From NCBI GenBank assembly GCA_021413965.1, contig JAIOPI010000020.1:1-38507 (forward strand): 38,507 bases of DNA, given 5' to 3'. The notes under the pieces are model-generated. The model was not told the DNA's origin. It did not search any database and saw only the letters and a list, made by a program, of their open reading frames with translations. The first letter of the stretch is position 1. Every line of letters begins with the position of its first letter. This document shows, piece after piece, positions 6,370 through 13,275 of the stretch. Origin of the DNA: Lentisphaerota bacterium (GTDB lineage: Bacteria; Verrucomicrobiota; Kiritimatiellia; UBA8416; JAIOPI01). The position numbers and the translations under genes were made by a program.

Positions 6370-8373
6370 CTACGGCGTCGTCTTGCTGGGCTTGCCTGCC
6401 ATGAGGCGGTCCGCGATGAGCGGGGACGTCTGGCCAAAGTAGCGGCGCGCGGACGCCGTGGAGCCCGCCTCAGCCGCCATCAGCCCCATGTACAGCGCCG
6501 AGCCCGGGAAATCCGACGACCCCATGCGCCGCAACCGCTCCGTGTATTGAAGATACTTCACATCGAACTCGATCGTGCCATGCGTCGGCGCAAGGTCGGA
6601 CTCGCCGTACACATCCGCCACGATCTTGCCGTCGCGCACGTCACGCACGTTGAGCTCACGCAGGCCCGTGCGCAACTGCACCTTGACCTGCTTCCCCTTC
6701 TGGCGGGCAAAGGAGTCGAGAATGCGCGCCTCCGCCTGCATGGCCCCCTCAACCTGCTCCTTCAGCCCGGCCAGCTCAGATGCCTGCGCGGCGTGACCAG
6801 GGTCAGCGATCGCACCGCCCAGCGTCACCACGGCATCGGAATACCGTCCATCCAGCACCTGCGCCGCCACCGTATCCAGCACATCGTCCAGCGGCCGCTG
6901 GGGCGCCGGCGGCAGTGCCCGGGCCGCCTCGGCCTGCGCCTTCAACGCCGCGGCCCGCCGCTGGCGCTCGCCTAGCGTCTCCTGCGCAAACTCGCCGCGA
7001 TAGCCCGTGTACAGATCCGCCGCGGCCGCAAATTTTGAGGCCGCCGCCAGGGGGGCCGCCGCGCGGCTCAACTGCTGCAGCACGCCGTCCACCCGCTGCT
7101 GCTTCTCACGCCGCAACGCGTCCACGCGCGTCCGCGCCATGCCACTGTATGGCGTTCCCGACGCCGCGTCCGCCAGCCGGCTCAGCATCGCCATCGCGTC
7201 GTCGTACCGCCCGGGGTGCGCCGCAAACCAGGCCAATGCGTTCTGATAATCCTCTGCCCAGCGGTCGTCCATCGCCGCCTGACCCGGCGCCGACGTGCCG
7301 GCGGAAGGCGATGGCACGCCATTCAACTGCGCCAGCAACCCGTCCAACTTGCCGTGGTTCCACGCCAGAAACAGCCACAACCCACCCGCCGCCACCAGCA
7401 GCACCGCCACCAGCCGCACCACTTGCGTGACCGGGCCCGCGCGGCGCGTGGCCAGCAGATCCGCCGCCGTCCGCATGCTCTTCGTCCGCGCCGGGCTGCG
7501 CTCCACCGTGCTCATCCCTTCCGGCAGGGCTTCCCCCAGCGGACGCAGCCCCTTCTTCACCCGCGCCAGGTCTTGCTGCACCTCCGTCCACGAAGACGAA
7601 CGCCCCGCCGGATCCTTGCACATCATCTTCTCGATCAGCCAGCAGACCTGCGGCGGAACCTCGGGATTCACGTCAATCGGATCCGGCAGCGTCGCGTTCA
7701 CCTGCAGATCCATCACCGCATCCGGCGACTCCTGGCCAAAAGGCACCTGCCCCGTGACCATGTGGTACAGCGACGCCCCCAACGAGTAGATGTCCGAACG
7801 AAAATCCAGCGGCTCTGTCCCCAGCGCCTGCTCAGGCGAAATGTAGGACGGCGTGCCCATGATGTCTTCGCCGCTCGCCCCCTCCGCCAGCATGTGACTC
7901 AAGGTCCGCGCCAGCCCCAGGTCCGACACCTTGACCGATCCGTCCGCATCAACCAGCATGTTGTCCGGCTTGATGTCGCAGTGAATGACCCCCGCCTCGC
8001 TCCACGCATAGGCGAGCGCATCGGCCACGCACTCCGCGACCAGAAGGGCATCCTTGATCGACAGCGCCCCCTTGCGCTTGATCCATTCGCCCACCGTGTA
8101 GCCCGCCACGTACTCCATGATGAAGTAATACATGCCGCCGAGCGCGCTCGCGTCGTACACCTGCACGATCCCCGGATGCTTCAGCCGCGCCGCCGCCTGC
8201 GCCTCTTTCTGAAAACGCTGAACGTCCGCCGGGTCACTCGCAAACTTCGAGTACAAAATCTTGATGGCCACAATGCGGTCGAGCGAGATCTGGCGGGCCT
8301 TCCAGACCGTCGCCATGCCGCCTGCCCCGATCTTCTCGAGGATCTCAAAACCGGGGATGTCAAAGTTGCTCAT
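6370..8373 (-). CDS. Transmembrane Hanks-type Ser/Thr protein kinase
   Basis: The 667-residue protein has an N-terminal kinase domain (about 9-275). It has the glycine loop GAGGMATV at 16-23, K38, E57, the catalytic loop HCDIKPDN at 131-138 (D133, N138), DLG at 151-153 and a GTPSYISPEQ activation end. C132 replaces the usual Arg before the catalytic Asp, so it is a non-RD kinase. One membrane span follows at about 318-338. Roughly 330 residues then lie outside the cytoplasm, helix-rich and TPR-like at first, ending in a short beta-rich part. The design suggests a receptor kinase of the PknB type without PASTA repeats. It starts 132 bases from, and diverges from, the first pilin gene of the Tad locus, which encodes two FHA proteins; it may phosphorylate their partners. 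Confidence 0.88.
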   Translation of the reverse strand: MSNFDIPGFEILEKIGAGGMATVWKARQISLDRIVAIKILYSKFASDPADVQRFQKEAQAAARLKHPGIVQVYDASALGGMYYFIMEYVAGYTVGEWIKRKGALSIKDALLVAECVADALAYAWSEAGVIHCDIKPDNMLVDADGSVKVSDLGLARTLSHMLAEGASGEDIMGTPSYISPEQALGTEPLDFRSDIYSLGASLYHMVTGQVPFGQESPDAVMDLQVNATLPDPIDVNPEVPPQVCWLIEKMMCKDPAGRSSSWTEVQQDLARVKKGLRPLGEALPEGMSTVERSPARTKSMRTAADLLATRRAGPVTQVVRLVAVLLVAAGGLWLFLAWNHGKLDGLLAQLNGVPSPSAGTSAPGQAAMDDRWAEDYQNALAWFAAHPGRYDDAMAMLSRLADAASGTPYSGMARTRVDALRREKQQRVDGVLQQLSRAAAPLAAASKFAAAADLYTGYRGEFAQETLGERQRRAAALKAQAEAARALPPAPQRPLDDVLDTVAAQVLDGRYSDAVVTLGGAIADPGHAAQASELAGLKEQVEGAMQAEARILDSFARQKGKQVKVQLRTGLRELNVRDVRDGKIVADVYGESDLAPTHGTIEFDVKYLQYTERLRRMGSSDFPGSALYMGLMAAEAGSTASARRYFGQTSPLIADRLMAGKPSKTTP

Positions 8374-8457
8374 GGCGAATATTCTCGGTGCCCCGCAGCC
8401 GGCGGCAAGGCGGTGGCAGGATGCAATAAACCGGCCTACTTCAGCGTTATTAGTTCG

Positions 8458-8485
8458 ATCATAGATATTTACAGCGCACCGTCAA
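8458..8485 (-). promoter_or_regulatory. Promoter for the Ser/Thr kinase gene
   Basis: On the minus strand, TTGACG (8485-8480) and TATGAT (8463-8458) are separated by 16 bases, in a conspicuously AT-rich patch. The start site would give a leader of about 75 bases before ATG 8373. The patch also lies just before the divergent pilin gene and probably serves both directions, although no equally good plus-strand boxes were found. Confidence 0.6.
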
Positions 8486-8504
8486 GGTGGTAGCGTGTCG
8501 AAGC

Positions 8505-8717
8505 ATGAATCAGCGCATTGTGGGGGCTCAAGCAGGTCGTCTGGCAGAGGCGCCTCCACCCGCTCACGCGGCACGGCGGGCGGGTCAGGTCGCCCTGGAA
8601 TACCTGCTGGTTACCGCCGTCATGCTCGCCATGGTGTCCATTCTGGCCGTGTTCCTGGTGGCAACCCGCGAACACGGCGCCCGGGTGCTGGATTTGGTGG
8701 CCGCGGATGCCCCGTGA
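8505..8717 (+). CDS. Small Flp-like prepilin
   Basis: The 70-residue protein has a long basic leader of 27 residues, then RRAG, then QVALEYLLV and a single hydrophobic helix. This is the class III (type IVb) prepilin pattern: cleavage after Gly27, Gln at +1 and Glu at +5 of the mature chain. The mature pilin would be only 43 residues. It differs from the next gene's pilin in sequence but shares the signal, so it may be a minor pilin or a TadE-like stub. ATG 8505 is preferred; an in-frame GTG at 8487 would add six residues. It opens the Tad cluster, 24 bases before the flp-like gene. Confidence 0.65.
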   Translation: MNQRIVGAQAGRLAEAPPPAHAARRAGQVALEYLLVTAVMLAMVSILAVFLVATREHGARVLDLVAADAP

Positions 8718-8741
8718 GGGCAAATCCAATTCAGGAGGAGC

Positions 8742-8978
8742 ATGAAAACGTTGGGACGTAAGAGCGGCCAGACAATGGTCGAGTACATCATCATCGTCAT
8801 CATTATCGCCATCGCGGCCATCGCCATCTTCGGCGTTTTCGGAGACACCATCCGCAAGAAGCTGAGCGGTGCCGTCAATGAACTCGGTGGCGACGAAAGC
8901 GCCGCCAGCACCGCCGTCGAAACCGGCTCCGAACAGTGGCTCAAGGACTTGGGCCCTGAAGGCTCCAGCCAGAACTGA
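8742..8978 (+). CDS. flp: Flp-type major pilin of the Tad pilus
   Basis: The 78-residue prepilin has a nine-residue leader ending KSG, then QTMVEYIIIVIIIAI. Gly9 is the residue before the cut, Gln10 is +1 and Glu14 is +5, followed by Tyr, the Flp signature EY. The hydrophobic helix forms the fibre core, and the 45-residue tail is hydrophilic and Ser/Glu-rich. Its ribosome site, AGGAGG at 8733-8738 three bases before the ATG, is the best in the cluster. This fits a structural subunit needed in many copies. Its stop overlaps the next start (TGATG). Confidence 0.85.
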   Translation: MKTLGRKSGQTMVEYIIIVIIIAIAAIAIFGVFGDTIRKKLSGAVNELGGDESAASTAVETGSEQWLKDLGPEGSSQN

Positions 8979-9646
8979 TGTGCCCCATGATCGCCCGCGG
9001 CCGATGCGCCGGTCCCACGGATGGTCAGGCACTCATCGAAGCCTGCCTCGTCATTGCCCTGACCGCGCTCTGCCTCTTCGGCGCCCTGCAACTCTCCCAG
9101 GTGCTGGCCGGGCGTGAAATCATGGAGCATGCCGCCGCCCGTGGCGCGCGCGCCCGAACCGTCGGGTTCAACCGAGGCATGGTCGCGCGCGTCGTCGATG
9201 TCGCCGCCATCCCCAATGCCGGCCGCCTGCGCGTGCCCGATTTCGAAAACATCAACGCCGCCCTGCGCCGCCTCACCGCAGGCGCTTCCGTCGGCGAAAT
9301 CTGGACCTATGCCCTCGGCACCACACCCGAGTCCCAGCAGGCCCGGCTGGAACTCGCCCGCATCCCCGATTACCTCGGCGCCGAAAACGAGGCCCGCGCA
9401 CACTACATCCTCGACTATGAGGACTGGGACCGCGGCGCCGACGGCATCCAGTACTGGGCCCGCGAAGACTCCGCCACCGGAAATGGTTCCGCCAGCGCGT
9501 CCATGACTCACGTCCGCACCCGGCAGAATTACCGCCTCTGGGTGCCCATGCACCGCGCCTTCTATGCCGACGACCGCATGGAACTTGAAGGCAATGCCTA
9601 CCTCGAAGCCCATTTCCCTCTCTACCTCGACGACCAGGCCTGGTGA
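8978..9646 (+). CDS. TadE-like minor pilin
   Basis: The 222-residue protein has a leader ending PTDG, cut site G16/Q17, then QALIEACLVIALTALCLFGAL as the single membrane helix. The +5 Glu is E21. TadE and TadF are larger pseudopilins processed by the same peptidase as Flp and needed for pilus formation. The globular part is outside the cytoplasm and mostly unlike anything I recognise, though AAARGARARTVG after the helix is usual for TadE. The start ATG overlaps the flp stop; Met4 (8987) is an alternative. Only three bases separate it from the next gene. Confidence 0.72.
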   Translation: MCPMIARGRCAGPTDGQALIEACLVIALTALCLFGALQLSQVLAGREIMEHAAARGARARTVGFNRGMVARVVDVAAIPNAGRLRVPDFENINAALRRLTAGASVGEIWTYALGTTPESQQARLELARIPDYLGAENEARAHYILDYEDWDRGADGIQYWAREDSATGNGSASASMTHVRTRQNYRLWVPMHRAFYADDRMELEGNAYLEAHFPLYLDDQAW

Positions 9647-9649
9647 CCC

Positions 9650-11065
9650 ATGCAGACCCCGCTTCCATCGCCCGCACCCACGCGCACCGCTGGCCAGGCC
9701 ATCATCTTCATCATTTTCGCCCTCTTCATTCTCTTCTTTGTCGTGCTCTGGAATTTCGACCTGCACAAGACGCTGCGCGTGAAAATGGTGAGCCAGAACG
9801 GTGGCGATGCCGCCGCCATCATGGCCGCCCGCTGGCAGGGCATCTCCCTGAACCTGCTCGGCGATTTGAACATCGTCAAAGCCCTCGCCCTCTCCGCCAA
9901 TGACTCCGCCACCCTCGCCTCCGTCTCGAACCTCCAGGCCCGACTCGCGCTGGTCGGACCCATGATCGGGTTCATGGCCGCGCAGCAGGCCGCCAAAAAT
10001 AACGGTGTCCACCAGAACGACGACTTCAGCCGCATGATCCGCGAACACGCCCACGTCGTGCGTGTCGAATATACCAATGCCGTCGGCCCCAACGGCGAAA
10101 TGATGTTTCCCGAACCCTATCCCGGCGCCTGGGGCGAATACGCCGATATGCTCGACCTCGTCGCTCAGGATGGCGTGGCCGCCGCCCCCGACAACGCACG
10201 CTACTTCTCCGACTATGTCGGCGACCACATCCTGCTGGACCCCGCCTTCTATGATGCCGTGGCCGGCCGCAACTGGTGCTGGTTCTACCACGAAGCGCCG
10301 GGCCTGCTCCAAAACTACACGGACTACACCTGGTGGCCGGATCTTCCGGACATCATCATCGGAGAGTACATCAACAGTGAAATCTTCGGCCTGGGACTGT
10401 GCCGCCGCCTCACCGCCGTCAGCGACCTGGCCGACACCAACCAGATCACCACCGCCTCCAACAGCCGCGGCCTCGGCAACGCCTTTTCGAATGCAGGTCT
10501 GAATACCAATGCCACCTGGTACTGCTACGGCGAGCCCTGGACGGCCTGGCTCGCCATGTCCCAGGACGGCGATGACCCCTTCCCCTCCACCGGGCCCCTT
10601 CGCCCCCAGTACGACTACGCCGGCGCAGACGCCGCCGTGCGCGTCATGGCCCACGCCACGCGCGTGACCCCAGGCTCCGGCGGACTCGCGGTCTCCAATA
10701 CGATCACGTGGACCGCCGCCGCCAAACCCTTCGGCTATCTTCCCGGAGACGAGCCTCCCACCCTCACGCCCCTCGTCCTGCCAGCCTACCACGACGCCCG
10801 CCTCATCCCCATGGACGCCTCCTCCGCCGCCGGCACCGGCGGATTCGATCCCGAATGGCGACGCTTCATCGAGCAGGACCTGCCCGTCTACCTCGCCACC
10901 GGACAGTTGAATTGCAGCTCGTACTACTGCAACCAACTCCGCACCTGGGAAGATCCCGTGTTCCGCCAGGATGGCGTGGACTGGCTCGCCAAGAACTCGA
11001 GCCAATGCACCGCCGGCGGCGGTGGCGGCGGCGGTCACAGGGGCGGCCGCCGAAAGGGCCATTGA
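9650..11065 (+). CDS. TadG-like pilus-associated protein with Gly/basic tail
   Basis: The 471-residue protein begins with a leader ending RTAG (G15/Q16), then QAIIFIIFALFILFFVVLW as one membrane helix. TadG-like proteins have this plan, with a large extracytoplasmic part. Here the +5 residue is Phe, not the Glu seen in the neighbouring pilins; Glu is needed for assembly into pili, so this is more likely a membrane-anchored accessory protein than a fibre subunit. No von Willebrand domain, common in other TadG proteins, was recognised. Several Cys residues in the last third (WYCY, NCSSYYCN, QCTAG) suggest disulfides. The chain ends with seven glycines followed by a His/Arg-rich tail, which is unusual. 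Confidence 0.65.
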   Translation: MQTPLPSPAPTRTAGQAIIFIIFALFILFFVVLWNFDLHKTLRVKMVSQNGGDAAAIMAARWQGISLNLLGDLNIVKALALSANDSATLASVSNLQARLALVGPMIGFMAAQQAAKNNGVHQNDDFSRMIREHAHVVRVEYTNAVGPNGEMMFPEPYPGAWGEYADMLDLVAQDGVAAAPDNARYFSDYVGDHILLDPAFYDAVAGRNWCWFYHEAPGLLQNYTDYTWWPDLPDIIIGEYINSEIFGLGLCRRLTAVSDLADTNQITTASNSRGLGNAFSNAGLNTNATWYCYGEPWTAWLAMSQDGDDPFPSTGPLRPQYDYAGADAAVRVMAHATRVTPGSGGLAVSNTITWTAAAKPFGYLPGDEPPTLTPLVLPAYHDARLIPMDASSAAGTGGFDPEWRRFIEQDLPVYLATGQLNCSSYYCNQLRTWEDPVFRQDGVDWLAKNSSQCTAGGGGGGGHRGGRRKGH

Positions 11066-11073
11066 GCACCCAC

Positions 11074-11604
11074 ATGCAACGCACCGCGAACACACGAGCC
11101 GGCGGCCAGGCCATGATTGAGTTCATCATCGGCCTCGTCGCCATGCTCGCGCTCGTGGCCGGCCTCATCCAACTCGTGACCCTCGCCCGCACCCAACTCG
11201 AAACCATGACGGAAGCCCGCCGCCAGGCCGGACGCCTCGCCCTCCAATCCGTCGGCAGCCCGGGCACACCCGATTACATCCGCTATTGGGATGCCGGACC
11301 CGATGACCGCACCTACTCACGTGACGATACCTTCGACCTCGCCAATGCCAGCGACTTCCGCCGCCTGTTCCCCGACCAAGCCGTGGCCAACGCCGCCGAC
11401 TGGTCCGTCATGAGCGCCATTCCCGAAAACCCGATCGCCGACCTCCATAATGGCGCGCCTCCCGAAGGCGTCTTCGGACTCGTCTCGTCTCGCGTGGAAG
11501 AGGAGGTTCCCTTGCTCCCCGCCGTGCGCCACCTCCTGTTCAGCCGCGACAAGGTGACCGTGGAAAGCAAAGTCTGGATGACCGAGACCGCGGGGTTCTA
11601 CTGA
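11074..11604 (+). CDS. TadE-like minor pilin, second copy
   Basis: The 176-residue protein has an 11-residue leader ending RAGG, then QAMIEFIIGLVAMLALVAGLI. The +1 residue is Q12 and the +5 residue is E16, as in TadE. After the helix comes a segment with TRTQLE-like spacing and EARRQAGRLAL, a TadE feature. The remaining domain has no recognised fold. ATG 11074 is used; an in-frame TTG at 11062 overlaps the previous stop and is less likely. It differs in sequence from the TadE-like protein at 8978, so the two may correspond to the TadE/TadF pair of classical Tad loci. Confidence 0.72.
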   Translation: MQRTANTRAGGQAMIEFIIGLVAMLALVAGLIQLVTLARTQLETMTEARRQAGRLALQSVGSPGTPDYIRYWDAGPDDRTYSRDDTFDLANASDFRRLFPDQAVANAADWSVMSAIPENPIADLHNGAPPEGVFGLVSSRVEEEVPLLPAVRHLLFSRDKVTVESKVWMTETAGFY

Positions 11605-12365
11605 TGCCAACCGATCCCGCGGAACCAGGCCGGCGCTTGCGTCCCCGCCCCCTGCTGCCCGCCGCCACCGCCCTGCTGCTGCTCATCGCCGTCACCACGC
11701 ATGCCCGCGTCTTCTCGCGCTGGAACAGCCGTGGCGACACCGCCGCCACCTTTGCCGCCCTCGGCGGGCACCTCATATTCGAGTCGCGCATTACGCTCAA
11801 TGGCGGCAGTGGCGATCTGCAGGTCTTCGATCTGGACCGCGCACTCACGGACCTGACCCCTGACCTCCGACGCCTGATGGCCGCCGATGCGCTTGGCGAC
11901 GGAGCGGGCGGGCTCGCTTGCGCCACCCTGCAGGACGACGCCCAGGTCCTGCGCCTCGTCCTCACGCAACCCGATCCCTTCGGCCACACCGTGGCCTTTG
12001 TGCTCCGCCAGTCGCCCGCCGAATTTGCCAGGTCATCTGACACCGCCTCCGTCCCCTCACCCGCCGGCCTCCCCCGCCACCCCGGCGCCACCCCGCGCTT
12101 TTACGCTGAAGACCAGAACACGAAGACCCGCTTCAGCCTCGCCGATGCCGCCACGCCCGCGGACGACCTGCGCGCCTACTATGCCGGCCAACTCGCGGGC
12201 TCCGGCTGGCAACCCCTGACGCCCCCGCCCGGCCCCGGCGTCGCCTCCACGGGGCTGCAGGTCTTTGCGAAGGGTGAAGAACTTTGCTTCGTGCTCGTCG
12301 CGGAATCGCCTGCCACCGGCGGCGCCACCATTACACTGTTGCATAAACGGTTGGGCATGAAATAA
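11604..12365 (+). CDS. Unknown membrane-anchored protein of the Tad locus
   Basis: I do not recognise this 253-residue protein. It has a short basic N-terminus, one hydrophobic segment at about 17-34 (uncleaved anchor or signal peptide), and an Ala/Asp-rich soluble part that should lie outside the cytoplasm. Near residues 187-205 it contains DLRAYYAGQLAGSGWQ, a pattern of the small domain LxxYYxxxLxxxGW found in assorted lipoproteins and pilus-associated proteins. Its ATG overlaps the stop of the TadE-like gene (TGATG), and cpaB follows 82 bases later, so it is almost surely co-expressed with the pilus genes. It has no G|Q prepilin signal, so it is not a pilin. Confidence 0.6.
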   Translation: MPTDPAEPGRRLRPRPLLPAATALLLLIAVTTHARVFSRWNSRGDTAATFAALGGHLIFESRITLNGGSGDLQVFDLDRALTDLTPDLRRLMAADALGDGAGGLACATLQDDAQVLRLVLTQPDPFGHTVAFVLRQSPAEFARSSDTASVPSPAGLPRHPGATPRFYAEDQNTKTRFSLADAATPADDLRAYYAGQLAGSGWQPLTPPPGPGVASTGLQVFAKGEELCFVLVAESPATGGATITLLHKRLGMK

Positions 12366-12447
12366 TGACCGGCACGCTCCAAACGGGCGACCGGCTGTGC
12401 GGCCGGACGCGCCCCTTGCCGCGGCTGAATTCGGAAGCGATATCCCT

Positions 12448-13275
12448 ATGAATCAGAAACTGATCCTCGTGTTCTCCCTGATCGTCGGGCTCCTGGCCTT
12501 CGGCCTCAGCATCCGCTACTTCCAAAGCCGCTTTGCGGCCGTCGAGCGCGCACGTGCCGACTTCGAGAAGCGCGTGCGCACCGTCGAAGTCGTGGCCGCC
12601 GCGCGCGATATTCCGCAGGGCGTGACCATCGGCAAGGATGACATCGGCCATAAGCCCATGTATCAGATTGAAATGTCCGCACGTGAGGACGTCGTCCTCG
12701 CCGCCGAGGCGCGCTACGTCATCGGCCGCAAGGCCATGTTCAACATCCAGAAGGGCGACTCGCTCAACTGGTCCTTCCTCGAAGGTGGCGAACGCACCGG
12801 CCAGGATCTCGCCTCCACCGTCACCCCAGGCATGCGCGCACTCTCCATCGCCGTCGGCGGCGCCGCCGCCGTCAGCAGCATGGTGCGCCCCGACGATCAT
12901 ATCGATGTCCTCGGCACCTTCACCTTCCCGTCCAAGGCCGCCGCCGGCGAAATGGAAACCGTCACCCTGACGGTGCTCCAGGACGTCACCGTCCTCGCCA
13001 CCGGCCAGCAACTCGCCAACGACGCCCGCGGTGCCCGCCCTTCCTCACGCGCCGCCGGCTACAGCACCGTCACCCTGGAAGTCACCCCGCGCGAGGCCGA
13101 ACTCATTGTCTTCGCCCAGCAGCTGAACGGACGGTTGACCCTCTCCCTCCGCAACCGCAGCGACGTGAACTTCGAGAGCGAACTCCCGTCGGTCAACTTC
13201 GACCGCCTCCAGGAAAGCCTCCCGGAACTCAACACGTACCGCCAGCGCACCATCCGCCATAAGACGAATCTGTGA
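12448..13275 (+). CDS. cpaB: CpaB/RcpC pilus assembly protein
   Basis: The 275-residue protein is a CpaB (RcpC) homologue. It has an N-terminal membrane anchor (about 4-22), a SAF domain (about 45-110, including VVAAARDIPQGVTIGKDDI) and the RcpC domain with TPGMRALSIAV, VRPDDHIDVLGTF and the late VTPREAELIVFAQQ typical of the family. In other Tad systems CpaB lies in the periplasm and works with the outer membrane secretin. ATG 12448 is chosen since it places the anchor at the very N-terminus; in-frame codons back to 12397 look non-coding. Its stop overlaps the GTG start of the next gene. A 5-bp stem (12391-12406) lies in the 82-base gap upstream. Confidence 0.85.
   Translation: MNQKLILVFSLIVGLLAFGLSIRYFQSRFAAVERARADFEKRVRTVEVVAAARDIPQGVTIGKDDIGHKPMYQIEMSAREDVVLAAEARYVIGRKAMFNIQKGDSLNWSFLEGGERTGQDLASTVTPGMRALSIAVGGAAAVSSMVRPDDHIDVLGTFTFPSKAAAGEMETVTLTVLQDVTVLATGQQLANDARGARPSSRAAGYSTVTLEVTPREAELIVFAQQLNGRLTLSLRNRSDVNFESELPSVNFDRLQESLPELNTYRQRTIRHKTNL

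Noticed and set aside
8585..11095. 836-codon minus-strand frame opposite the pilin genes
   Set aside because: Low-complexity Gly/Asp/His/Val composition, no motifs, and fully antisense to a run of coherent Tad genes.
12391..12406. CCGGC/GCCGG stem between the unknown gene and cpaB as a terminator
   Set aside because: Only five base pairs, no U-run, and genes on both sides belong to one operon.
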